Shown piece by piece: positions 53,001 through 64,000 of a stretch of DNA of 64,000 nt (position 1 is its first letter; every line of letters begins with the position of its first letter). This DNA is from Apostichopus japonicus (lineage: Eukaryota; Echinodermata; Holothuroidea; Aspidochirotida; Stichopodidae): assembly GCF_037975245.1 (NCBI RefSeq), contig NC_092567.1:8060714-8124713 (forward strand), read 5' to 3'. The notes under the pieces are model-generated. The model was not told where the DNA came from. It ran no database searches and saw only the letters and a list, made by a program, of their open reading frames with translations. The position numbers and the translations under genes are program-made.

Positions 53001-54695
53001 CGTCCGTATTTGTTGCGTAGAAGTATAGATGACGCGAATATAGCATTGTACTGGATCAAAGTATCAATAGATAATAATATCAGCTGATCAGCTGTATTGT
53101 AAACTGTTTGTTTGTTATGTAAATATCGAGTGATGGTTTCTGGAAGGCTAAATAAATACTATGAATTGTGTAACGATAAATGACTTTTAGTGCGCGATGA
53201 TTGGATGTGATGTTTGAGTATTTAATCAAATTGAATATTCTCATTTGTATCGGCGTTACAAGGGAAATATGAAAATAAGTTTACCCATTCCCCTCTCCCA
53301 CGAACATAACATATAGCTTTGTATTGACTCAAATGCTCTTCACCACTGCAGGTACACAAAAAGAAATGCATATATTACACATACAGGTTGCATTGCAGAG
53401 ACCAAATCTTGGAATATCACTCATTTGTGCATATTCCTCAATCGTTTATCAGCTCTTAATTATATAATTATATAATGTTTTATTGCAGATCCTCAAAGTG
53501 CTTGTCTGGTTTCAACATTATTGGTGTAATTGTTGTGGTTAATTGGGACATATTAGGTTAAATTGATTTTTTCCTGTAAAGGTGGAGGATGGTGAAAGAT
53601 GTAACAACGGATTGTTAGAAATAGCTGAATTATACCACTATACCATTGTAATCACTACAGAGGTATTATCTATATATCGGCAGAGTGGTATTGAAGGTTA
53701 GGTGGGTTTGCCGAAAGACCCCTGGTTAAAAAACTCCTTTAATAAGATAAATGCAATATGAAATGTATAAAGAATGAGACTTAACATTACCATGCTTTCT
53801 AAGATACAATGTGAATGTACGTCCTAACACATGGGATTAAATGCATACAATAACAAACAGACTATACTTTATTAGTATTATTATAAATATGAATTATAAA
53901 TAAGTTATGAAAATATACTCGATCTTTTATATTAAGTTTAAGACGAAGCATTTAAACCAAAAAGGAAACTTCAATACCTTGATCTACAGAGTCATGTAAA
54001 CGTTGTTATTAACAATGAACAAATTAAGATTCAACCATGACAGTACCAGATATGTAGAAGACCAACAAAACAATAAATTCCCTTTAGAAATCGAATGATG
54101 GCTTTTGAAAGAAGGGCCATTACACCCTACAAATCTTTACCAGACAGGGGAGGAGAAGGTGATATTTCATTCAGAATTTACAACCGTTCTAGCTATTGTA
54201 GTGCGCACGCGCGCTACAATATTGGGAATACAAGCCCGCTCCACCATCCGCATGTCTGGCTGGTGAATGCCAGCTGAACATACACTCTTCATAGCAATCT
54301 CAAATTCACATCTTGGCTACGCAGGAAAAAATCCAGACCCAGATTTGCAAAGAATTGTTTCGGCAAACAGTTAATTCTGCACTGGCACACGTAAACAAAA
54401 ATGATCCCATTGAGTAGAATACTTCTTCAAAACAATACGTAAACTTCTCTACTTTGGTTCGTTTTTCTCGAATTGAACAAGACAGGTAACATTTAAACGC
54501 ATTTGAGTTAATCAAAAAAAAAATTGCACGCAACAAATGTTAATCGTATTATGCATAACAACTCGGTGTTATTTGGTGATCTCGGGTACGAACAGCTAGC
54601 CCGTAATGGTATGGCATTATATACTACACAGTCAAAGTTAGTTGCCAGAGCTAGCTGCTCTGTACGTATATTACGTGTTTTGGATCATGAACCAG
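53001..54695. other. No firm gene; one possible short exon
   Basis: Mostly AT-rich. A stretch 53582-53701 follows a pyrimidine-rich acceptor-like site and could add 39 residues and a stop in phase with the NACHT exon, but no domain is recognised. Confidence 0.3.
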
Positions 54696-54704
54696 GGCCA
54701 GGAA

Positions 54705-55563
54705 GCGTAATTTTTTTTCCTAGGAGGGTTAGGGGTAATTATCATATATATAGGCGTATCCAAACCCTCGCGCATGCGTGTTACTCATAGACACGCGTTA
54801 CTCAATGCTCGCTGTAATACACATGTGTGGGCCGGTGTACGTGGGCAGTATGTACGTTGTACAATGCAATAGATCTCCGCTGTACAGTTTTACAATGCAG
54901 TTTGCCTTTTTGGCCAAGGATTACCAAGTGAAAATTGAAGAAAGTAAGTGAAAGAAATACAAATTAAAGCGCGATCAAATCGTCACCCTCAATATCATCA
55001 CATAATTATTTTTCATTTGTACAATTAAACAATGATGCAAAGCAGATAAAGTACCGAATGACTGATAGTTCATAAAAGCAGGCTTAAGTTTGTATGTAGG
55101 CCTACTATATTAGTACCATGTACATGTTACACTTTACCGTAACATTACAGTTTACCGTGAAGCTAGAAATACATGTAATGTAGGCTAGCAGATTAACATT
55201 AACCAAATCATTAAATTAATGTCAGTCTCGCACAATGATGACGACAGATGAAATCCGTACATTGTGTCTAAAATCTGGTTGAGAGAATTACTTTAGTAAA
55301 TGCAATTGTATCGAGTAACTTTACATCTAGGGCGAGATTCCAGCTGAAGATTGGCGCAAGGATTGTCAGTCGAACAGGTCTCCATTGTTGCACGAACGCA
55401 TATACGTATACATGTGTGCAAAACGTGAATCGCGTCGCACACACTGTATGTTCGACTACTACTACTAGCTATAAACTTTATACGAGTAACACGCAAGCGC
55501 GAGGGTTTGGATACGCCTATATATGATAATTACCCTTAACCCTCCTAGGAAAAAAAATTACGC
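54705..55563. mobile_element. Foldback (MULE-like) element with 84-bp inverted repeats and 9-bp duplication
   Basis: 859 bp. The left arm (54705-54788) and right arm (55480-55563) are inverted copies with only a few differences, starting GCGTAATTTTTTTTCCTAGG. The flanks GGCCAGGAA at 54696-54704 and 55564-55572 are exact 9-bp direct repeats, a length usual for Mutator-like elements. The frames at 54524-54790 and 55293-55496 overlap the arms and are not genes. No transposase is present. Confidence 0.85.
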
Positions 55564-55572
55564 GGCCAGGAA

Positions 55573-57035
55573 ACCGAACAAGCAGTTTTTAATCGCCCGG
55601 AGTTTGTAATAGTGCAATGAGAGACTGGACCTACATTGTATTCGTTAGAGTAATTGTGCATTAGGCCTTCGGTGTAAATCACCGTATGTTCGTAAACTTT
55701 CGCTAACTAGGCGAGGATCATAGAAATTGAAGTAAGGGAATGGCGTCATGCGACATATAATGAAGCCACCCATCCAACTGGTGGCGCTTTGCTTATACGA
55801 CAAGAAAGTATTGGCGCGTAATACAAGCACTACGTCTTTGACATAACTGAAGTGATAAAGTTGACACAAATCACTCGAAATGGTGATATCGTGTGCCGCA
55901 TTTGGGTGCCAAACATGTGGCAGTGGACTGTAAGTTTTACAAGTTATTCTTAGGTATCGATAATAGAAGCAATTACATAGGAATCTAATTTCTTTACTAG
56001 TGTCGTCTGCTCAGCTGATGTTGTTATTCACTGGACCCTGGATATAGTTAGCCTAAGCCCTAGACCGGCCACGGCGGCTTTCGGATGCGATATAACTAAA
56101 GCCTAATTTTAAAAATGTTAACACCTCATTTTACTTAAAACTGTATCCCTAATGACAGATCCACATGCCAGAATAACATGGGATGATGGTTATGATGTCG
56201 TGGGCTTACCACTAACAATTCAATAATAGAAAACTAGGCTACTACCGACTTTGCAACGTTAACATTAAACTAATAACTGCATGCACAGACTAATATGGAA
56301 ATATTACACAAAACAAGGTGTGTGGGAAGGGGAAGAGGGGTGGAGGGTTGCCTTTACACGGCATTTTTTTAGGGACAACTAGGCTATGTCACTATTTGAG
56401 TGGAGCACTAAAATAATAAAAACAAGACAGATGTTTGCCATATGCCTCACAGATACCAGAAATGACACTTTCCGGACATTAAAAGTTGCACAAACACTCC
56501 ACTTACTCGAGTCATTATAGATGCGAGAAAAAGCCAGGAGTATAGTACTTACCACTATGGTCACCATAACATGTCTCTGTTGCGCAAAGTACGCCTTCTC
56601 TTTCAGAAAAAGCGGGTAAAATCAAATTCAGTTTCAAAGTCGAATGCACAATATGTATATGTAGAGACTAACAAATGATCTGGCCTTTGCCGTGCACTAC
56701 AAAGCGCCCTCTATTTTTTCAAGGCTATACTGCTTAAACAAACGGCGATAAACTGTGTCAGCTTTCTTCCTTGTTCAATTTCTATGACGTTAACATGTTG
56801 TTCAAGTTGACCAATCAGTGTCCAGGACTGGGTATTCTCTGTCACGTCCGGAAAATACGTGAGTCTTTCTTAAACTTAGCAACGAAATAAGTTTGCCCTT
56901 TTCGCGTTCCATAGACAAATGCATTTAAATCCCCACTCCCACCCCCGAACGCTACTAACCGATATAGTGGCGGGTGGTAACACCGGATTGTTAGCAGGCG
57001 CGTATCCAGGGAGGGGGCGTTGGGGGCGCGTGCCC
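55573..57035. other. No gene recognised
   Basis: Short frames without domains. The GCGTATCCAGG phrase near 57000 belongs to a dispersed repeat. Confidence 0.4.
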
Positions 57036-57205
57036 CCCGGATAAGAAAAGGAGGAGAGAAAAGAGGAGAAGAAAAAGGAAAAAAGAGGGGAAAAAAGAGG
57101 AGGAGAAGAGGAAGGAAGGGAAAAGAAAAAGAAGAACGAGAGAAAAGGAGAAAACGAGGGAGTAGAAGAAAAACGCCAAGACACCGGGAAGAGAAAGAGG
57201 AACAG
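57036..57205. repeat. Polypurine tract
   Basis: About 170 bp nearly free of pyrimidines on the + strand (gga/gaa/aaa mixtures). The lysine/glutamate-rich and serine/phenylalanine-rich frames here are composition artefacts. Confidence 0.85.
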
Positions 57206-57549
57206 TGACATCATTACAGCGCTGGTCCCTATTATATACACAGGGTAGCCAGTGACGGATCAAGGATTTCGGAAGGGGCGTTTGCCTCACCCTACCCCTT
57301 ACACCGACAACTCCATTTTTGACGTTTCCATTTTTCCTCTCTCACTCATGATCTATATGCTATATATGGTCTATCATAAGGCGTGTGTGTGTATATACGC
57401 CTTAAACAATTGTAGAATTGTGCTATGAAACCAACTGTGGCTGGTCTCGAACTCGACCGTGTCGTCGGGGAACATGACGCATTTCGGGAAGGGGGCGACC
57501 GCCCCCCCCCTTCAGCATATTTTTTTTATGATATCGCCAGTAATTTTAA
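57206..57549. other. No gene recognised
   Basis: Includes two GC-rich phrases (ggaaggggcg at 57272, gggaagggggcgaccgccc at 57486) that look like repeat ends. Nothing else seen. Confidence 0.35.
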
Positions 57550-57740
57550 AATAGAAAGTGCTTAGATGCAACTTACAAGGCCTGGGAAGTGTCGTTTCCA
57601 GCGATCTGGGAGGCATTTTCGGCCAAAATTGACTTGAACGCTTCGCGCCAAACTTATGGTGGCGCTACGCTTAGATAATTTGCCTACAGGCTTCGCCCCT
57701 CCCTTGGCAAATTCCTCGCTACGCGCCTGTTCGAATTTGT
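57550..57740 (+). repeat. Dispersed GC-rich repeat, copy 1
   Basis: Shares cgcgccaa..atggtggcgct(a/c)cgctta and gtgtcgtttcc..gatctgg with 60165-60300 in the same orientation and 58262-58375 in the opposite one. Likely a non-autonomous element family. Confidence 0.65.
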
Positions 57741-58261
57741 AAAGCAACCGCAGCAGATATCACATCATATCAGTGAGCATGAAAATGGCGTTCCAGGATG
57801 AACAGCCTCAAAACTGTCCGACTTGCCCGAAAAAATAACCAAAATTTTTTGCGCGCTCTGCGCGCGTTCAACATGTTATGGTCAATATCACATAAACAAG
57901 CATCGGTTATTTACCCTACATCGCATACCATCGTGTACCGTACGGTCCGTGAAAGTTGCACAGTGTACCGCGGGATGCTAATGTAAACAACGAAATGTCT
58001 TATGTAGATGGAGAAAAAGGCATGGAGGTCCAATTATGTCAAAACTCTCTTTTACATTAGAAATGGCGAATTAGGGGCTGCAGCCCCCCCCCCCCCCCCC
58101 GCGCCTCCTACACCTATGTGTGTAGTGTTCGGTTTCGGAAATATCTGCTTTTTTCATTTCCTTCAACCAAGTTTTATAATAGCCGTTATAAGAGTTTTTA
58201 ACGTGGGCGGCGATCCGTACTTCCGAGTGGGGGGGGGGGGCGGGGGATTGACCTTGTTGAC

Positions 58262-58375
58262 TATCTAAGCGTAGCGCCACCAAATGGCGCGAAGCGTACA
58301 AGAAAATTTTGGGATTAACAAACCCTCTAGATGGCTGGAAACGGCACTTCCCGCGAGGTTTCCAAGCGGCATATA
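58262..58375 (-). repeat. Dispersed GC-rich repeat, copy 2
   Basis: Taagcgtagcgccaccaaatggcgcgaagcgtac is the reverse complement of the core at 57636-57676. Bordered on the left by a G-rich tract (58226-58255). Confidence 0.6.
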
Positions 58376-58728
58376 CCCAACTTTAAAATAGGGATATCAT
58401 GTCCGAAATATCTCATAATCAGGATCCAAAATACTTTTTTTTTTAAATTTCGGGTGTTCTTTTGGGAAAATTGCCCCTGTCAATCTTGTTTCAGGCGCTA
58501 CGTTAGAATGTTCGAGAACTCTTTGATATTATTCGATGAAGAAAATGGCCTCATGCAGGCTATTATAGGCCTATACACATGCAATACACAATTACACATA
58601 GTTACATTCTTAGGTACCGATTGCTAGGGCATCCAGGTGAAATGTGTATTTAGCATTACCGTGGTAACATGAGATTCTCAGCTGTTCGAGGGAACATGTA
58701 CGTGTGTAGGCCTACTATAGGGCCTATA

Positions 58729-59400
58729 TGAATCATGGAGGTAAATGAATCTGGAGGATTCATGTCAATTGGGCGCGCGCGTACCATGCATGGAGGGTCA
58801 TGTGATGTGTTCCAGGGTGGTACTAATATATTACTCTCCCCATTACGCATGATGATTTCACCCAACTAGTACGTAAATGTGTATGCGTGCTTAGAGCAGC
58901 AGACGACGTGCACCCGTTACCTAGCAATAACCTTGCCTGTAGCCTGACGTGATAGCTATATTCCCGTCGAGCAGCATTAGGCTCTGTTCCATGGAGAATT
59001 CCGTGGGTTGCACTGAACTAAACATTTCCCCACAGCAACACGTCCAGTTCAACAATCCTTTTCGACAAAAAATCGTTCTTGAAATACAATTCAGACATCG
59101 ACATCGACATTTCCGCTGCAAGCCCAATGTATCTATACTTGTTCTGTGCCAGCATGTCTAACGTTAGCATTATTAGCACTATTTCGTAGGCCTGAAGTAC
59201 CAGTACCTGCTTTGGCCGTTAGTTCACATGTCCGAACCGACAAATCTTTCACGAAGTAACTAACACTATTCTCGAACTGCTACAGAGAAATATCAGTTTG
59301 GTACTACCCTGGAACACATCACATGACCCTCCATGAATGGTACGCGCGCGCCCAATTAACATGAATCCTCCAGATTCATTTACCTCGATGGATATGAATA
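58729..59400. repeat. Inverted repeat with about 100-bp arms
   Basis: Left arm about 58729-58832 (aggtaaatgaatctggagga, then gggcgcgcgcgtaccat, ggagggtcatgtgatgtgtt) reappears inverted at about 59300-59398. The spacer is about 470 bp. Probably a foldback element; a target duplication could not be fixed. Confidence 0.7.
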
Positions 59401-60109
59401 CTATGAGGGTACATATATGCACTATATCAATACCGTGGGCGCAATAATACATTTTGTTGTTATAGGGCCAATGAAGCCTACAGTCAACTATTCTTGCTTT
59501 ATAAAGACGCTTTATTTGAAAAGATCGCACTGCGTTTATGGTAGGCGAGAAATGAAGCTAAAAAAGAGCCGTACAATAACGATGATGCATAAATGTAGGC
59601 ATGAAAATATTCTTATCCCTGGCATTTGGTGGGGGAATATGGTGTATTACATCCCCTCCACCCATTTTCATGGGGGGATATATCCCCCCTTCCCCCCAGG
59701 ATCGCCGCCCATGGGTTTTAATATTTGTACACCAATAAATTAACTGTGTCTGAATTTTCGAAAATTTCTGACCAACATTCTTTATCACACTTCCCTCTAC
59801 TCGTGCATTTTTGACCGGTCTGTTAGGGGTTGAAGGAGGTTTTTCTATATTGGTTGTCCATAGATGAAATTTTGTGCAACATTATGGGTATGTTTTGAAG
59901 TGAGTTTATTCACGAGAAATGTGAATTTTCAAATTCTGAACAAATAATGGGCTTGGAACCTTGAAAAGTGGGCCTGACGGATATTGTGGGCCGCGACGTA
60001 CAATCACCTATAAAAAGCAATGATCCACAGGACATGCGATGAGGTCGAACATGATTTGTGACTGGTGACAATCTTCAAAAAGGTTATGGATGGAAAAAAC
60101 ACTATCGGG
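59401..60109. other. No gene recognised
   Basis: Contains a small palindromic ggggggatatatcccccc at about 59671 within GC-rich repeat-like sequence. Confidence 0.35.
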
Positions 60110-60300
60110 AAATACTTGCAAGGTTCTCAGGCAAAAAGTGTACATCTGGTTGGTCATTTTCAAGCCCGAGAGGTGCCATTTCCGGTGATCTAGGGGGTAT
60201 CAAAACCAGGAATTTCTTGTACGCTGCGCGCCAACCGATGGTGGCGCTCCGCTTAGTAATTCGCGCCCCCCGGGTTAGAAAATCCTGGATACGCCCCTGG
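60110..60300 (+). repeat. Dispersed GC-rich repeat, copy 3
   Basis: Similar to 57550-57740 and ends with ctggatacgcccctgg, the complement of the GCGTATCCAGG phrase also seen at 57000-57010. Repeats of this style are common in echinoderm DNA, from general recollection. Confidence 0.6.
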
Positions 60301-60977
60301 TTAGGATAATACTGCTTAAAGTTTCTTCCTTTGTTTTGAGATGTGACAGACTCGAGTTTGTGAACATATTGTTTCACTAATCAGTTATTTCTACAAATTA
60401 TCAGTAGACAGAGATTAGTTCACCAGTATATAGGCATAGGAGATAAAGCTACACACACAACCAGCTGCTTTAAGCTAAAATAGAAAATGCTCTGATCAGG
60501 AGCATCAATCCGAATTGAGAGTTGGGTGGGGGGGGGGCATAAATAGGAAACATGAATAAACCGAAGGAGTCGACTTAGCGCAAAGCCTTTTTGGGTGGGG
60601 TTCAGGGGCGAATCCCCGCCAGTGGTCCACGAGTCGGACTCTACAAATCTCCAGGTTTACTTCTGTTTGGTGCCTGAATTGATGTGTCATTCATAAATAT
60701 ATTTAATAAAAGTCACATTTGACAAGATTAGCTTTGAATTAAAAAGACTTATCTATTTCACCTCCTGATATAACGTAAGGCATTAATCATGATTATTCAG
60801 ATTGAAACTTAAACCCAAAAGGAAACATCTAAACTTTGAACACAAGGTTATCTAGTTATCCAGACATATACAACATGCACACATATAGTATTATAAATGC
60901 ATTTGAAAAGCACTATTTGGTATTTAGGCACATTCACTTCATCGGAAACAACAAATCATAAAAATAAAGATAAACAT
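60301..60977. other. No gene recognised
   Basis: Contains a G tract at 60524-60537 and a GC-rich repeat fragment (gggttcaggggcgaatcccc) at about 60598. No tRNA fold was found there. Confidence 0.35.
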
Positions 60978-61628
60978 CAGGGCCGTAGCCTGGGTAGAAT
61001 TCCTAGCAGCAGTTAAGGAACATCGAGAAACAATATCGTCCAAATGTAACATAGCGATGCTTTGATGTGCGGATATACGGTACCAGGCGCTTTCTCAAGA
61101 AATTTGAGTGGGTTGGTCATTTCCAAAAAGGGACCGTCATGACACTATCTAAGGACCTAGTGTGGGTAGGGGAGGGGGAATGAGCTGAGTGAGTGGACCG
61201 TGTATTCTTAGTAAAACATTGTGGCACTAATATAGGGGATAACAGTGAAACATACGTAATAAGTATATTTATGAACCGTAGTTTCACGTAAGACTGCTAC
61301 ACTGTTCATGCAGGTTAAATCTTTGGAGCTCTCTACCTTTATTTTTATTATAATCCCACTCTGCCCCAGCCAGCCCCCCCCCCTCCCTCTGAAAAACCAC
61401 CAGAAACAGTAGTCGCATCAGAGATCGTGCATATACGTGATGAGCAGTTAAAGTAAACCTTATGTTACTTGACCGCCATTCCTACACTACGTGCCTAGAA
61501 TCTCAGAGTTTGCACACTACAGACTAATTAAATCAGAAGAAATGATATGAACATTTATCGTAGGCCTACTTTCATTTAGAAAGTGTAAATCTCAAAGGGC
61601 AGCTACCCATGCGCAGGCTACGGCCCTG
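60978..61628. mobile_element. Non-autonomous element with CAGGGCCGTAGCCTG ends
   Basis: 651 bp. The left end CAGGGCCGTAGCCTGGG is inverted at the right end (cgCAGGCTACGGCCCTG). Starting with CAGGG suggests the hAT superfamily, but the 8-bp flanks do not match, so classification is uncertain. No coding capacity. Confidence 0.6.
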
Positions 61629-61689
61629 AATACTAAACTACTGCGTGTAAAGATCAATGCACTGACCCTGTTAGGAAAGATAAAAAAAA

Positions 61690-64000
61690 TACCGTTTATA
61701 ACCATCGTCCCCTCCATCCCCCAAACCCCTTCCATCTCCTCAACCCCCTCTATCTCCCCAACCCCACCATATCTCTCAAACCCCTCCATCTCCCCAACCC
61801 CCTCCATCTCCTCAACCCCTCCATCTCCCTCAAACCCCTCCTACCCCACAAGACCCCTCCATCCCCACCTCATTCATCTCCCCAACCCCTTCCATCTCCC
61901 TCACACCCCTCCATCCCCCACCCTCTCCAACTCCCCAACCCCTCCATCCCCGCCCTCTCCAACCCGCTCCATCTCCCTCACACCCCTCCATCCCCCACCC
62001 TCTCCAACTCCCTAACCCGCTCCATCAAACCCCTCCATCTCCCTCACACCCCTCCATCCCCCACCCTCTCCAACTCCCCAACCCGCTCCATCTCCCTCAC
62101 ACCCCTCCACCCCCACCCTCTCCAACTCCCCAACCCCTCCCTCAAACCCCTCCATCCCAACCCTCTCCAACTCCCCAACCCGCTCCATCTCCCTTACACC
62201 CCTCCATTCACCACCTTCTCCAACTCCCCAACCCTCTCAATCTCCCTAACACCCCTCCATCCCCCACCCTCTCCAACGCCCTAACCCGCTCCATCTCCAT
62301 CAAACCCCTTCATCTCCCCTCCATCCCCCACCCTCTCCAACTCCCCAACATCTCCCTCAAACCCCTCCATCTCTCTCCATCCCCACCCTCTCCAACTCCC
62401 CAACCCGCTACATCTCCCTCACACCCCTCCATCCCCCACCCTCTCCCCAACCCCTCCCTCAAACCCCTCCATCTCCCTACATCCCCACCCTCTCAAACCC
62501 CTCCCTCAAACCCCTCCATCTCCCTCCATCCCCACCCTCTCCAACTCCCCAACCCGCTCCATCTCCCTCACACCCCTCCATCCCCCACCCTCTCAAACTC
62601 CCCAACCCCTCCCTCAAACCCCTCCATCCCCACCCTCTCCAACTCCCCAACCCGCTCCATCTCCCTCACACCCCTCCATCCCCCACCCTCTCAAACTCCC
62701 CAACCCCTCCCTCAAACCCCTCCATCCCCCACCTTCTCCAAATCCCCAACCCGCTCCATCTCCGTCACACCCCTCCATCCCCAACCCTCTCCAACCCTCT
62801 CAATCTCCCTCACACCCCTCCATCCCCCACCCTCTCCAACGCCCTAACCCGCTCCATCTCCATCAAACCCATTCATCTCCCCTCCATCCCCACCCTCTCC
62901 AACTTCCCAACCCGCTCCATCTCCCTCACACCCCTCCATTCCCCACCCTCTCCAACTCCCTCCATCAAACCCCTACATCTCCATCAAACCCCTCCATCTC
63001 CCTCAAACCCCTCCATCCCCACCCTCTCCAACTCCCCAACCCGCTCCATGTCCCTCACACCACTCCATCCCCCACCCTCTCCAACTCCCCAACCCCTCCC
63101 TCAAACCCCTCCATCTCCCTCCATCCCCACCCTCTCCAACTCCCCAACCCGCTCCATCCCCCTCACACCCCTCCATCCCCCACCCTCTCCAACTCCCCAA
63201 CCCCTCCATCCCCCACCCTCTCCAACTCCCCAACCCCTCCATCCCCACCCTCTCCAACTCCCCAACCCGCTCCATCTCCCTCACACCCCTCCATTCCCCA
63301 CCCTCTCCAACTCCCCAACCCCCTCCATCAAACCCCTCCATCTCCATCAAACCCCTCCATCTCCCTCAAACCCCTCCATCCCCACCCTCTCCAACTCCCC
63401 AACCCGCTCCATCTCCCTCACACCACTCCATCCCCCACCCTCTCCAACTCCCCAACCCCTCCCTCAAACCCCTCCATCTCCACCATCTCCAACCCGCTCC
63501 ATCTCCCTCACACCCCTCCATTCCCCACCCTCTCCAACTCCCCAACCCGCTCCATCTCCCTCACACCCCTCCATCCCCCAACCTCTCCAACTTCCCAACC
63601 CCTCCCTCAAACCCCTCCATCTCCCTCCATCCCCACCCTCTCCAACTCCCCAACCCGCTCCATTCTCCCTCACACCCCGCCATTCCCCACCCTCTCCAAC
63701 TCCCCAACCCGCTCCATCTCCCTCACACCACTCCATCCCCCACCCTCTCCAACTCCCCAACCCCTCCCTCAAACCCCTCCATCTCCCTCCATCCCCACCA
63801 TCTCCAACCCGCTCCATCTCCCTCACACCCCTCCATCCCACCTTCTCCAACTCCCCAACCCGCTCCATCTCCCTCACACCCCTCCATCCCCCAACCTCTC
63901 CAACTTCCCAACCCCTCCCTCAAACCCCTCCATCTCCCTCCATCCCCACCCTCTCCAACTCCCCAACCCACTCCATCTCCCTCACACCACTCCATCCCCC
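61690..64000. repeat. C-rich minisatellite, about 55-60 bp unit, runs off the window
   Basis: Units of the form ctccatctccctcacacccc, tccatcccccaccctctcca, actccccaacccg repeat over 2.3 kb, with deletions that create shorter variants. The + strand is almost G-free, so the minus strand is purine-rich with GGGG runs. The glycine/glutamate/tryptophan-rich minus-strand frames are repeat artefacts. Confidence 0.92.

Noticed and set aside
54524-54790. 88-aa frame MHATNVNR...
   Set aside because: Its C-terminal third lies in the arm of the foldback element and nothing is recognised in the rest.
56876-57290. Serine/phenylalanine/leucine-rich minus-strand frames resembling membrane proteins
   Set aside because: They translate a polypurine/polypyrimidine tract; the hydrophobicity is a composition effect.
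60590-60625. gggttcaggggcgaatcccc, reminiscent of a tRNA T-arm
   Set aside because: No acceptor stem, D-arm or anticodon arm can be fitted upstream; it looks like a GC-rich repeat end. No tRNA or rRNA gene was found anywhere in the window.
63003-63995. Minus-strand frames rich in Gly/Glu/Trp/Met (up to 137 aa)
   Set aside because: Product of the C-rich minisatellite; unit length changes shift the frame and there is no start or splice context.

Overview
This is a gene-poor, AT-rich, repeat-laden animal genomic window. There are no operons or bacterial-type genes. The coding sequence that can be supported is interrupted by GT-AG introns. A NACHT-domain NLR-type exon and the dispersed GC-rich repeats (GGGCGTAGGAACC and GCGTATCCAGG types) fit a marine invertebrate deuterostome. 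An echinoderm, possibly a sea cucumber, is my best guess; the species is not determinable from sequence alone.

Layout. 1-2500 is non-coding with a 52-bp tandem array. From 2510 to 43570 a complex block is present twice. Segment A (about 2510-7610 and 27870-32720), a GGAT-type satellite (8800-10720 and 35340-39680) and segment B (about 10745-14495 and 39800-43570) occur in the same order in both copies. A third partial copy of the A tail (about 14600-15409 plus 27509-27860) lies between them. The copies differ by insertions with readable target-site duplications: a TTAA-flanked short-element family (3753-4405, 29221-29829, 31444-32256) and a hAT-like element with an 8-bp duplication (4661-5190). 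Unit 1 also carries a decayed LINE and a Penelope-like fragment (7884-8710).

The centrepiece is a complete 12,091-bp DNA transposon at 15414-27504, inserted in the third A-tail copy. It has TTAA target-site duplications, short terminal inverted repeats beginning AGGCCAGAT, and two convergent, apparently intact spliced genes. On the + strand a five-exon gene (725 aa) encodes an AT-hook, zinc-ribbon, DDE transposase of the Kolobok type. On the - strand a three-exon gene (272 aa) encodes a nine-cysteine CXC-like module, an acidic serine-rich linker, and a domain I recognise as the zinc-binding cytoplasmic ballast domain of the P2X7 receptor. All exon junctions keep frame. Two paralogous empty sites (7255 and 32648) confirm the insertion.

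43570-64000 holds a GGATC minisatellite (44340-44860), an uninterrupted NACHT exon of an NLR-like gene (48872-50367), minisatellites at 51218-51431 and 52490-53000, a foldback element with 84-bp inverted repeats and a 9-bp duplication (54705-55563), further dispersed repeats (57000-61630) and a C-rich minisatellite that runs off the window end (61690-64000).

How they fit: the two transposon genes probably serve one element, with the transposase cutting at TTAA and the ballast-domain protein in an unknown accessory role. The NLR exon is the only non-transposon host coding sequence I can support.
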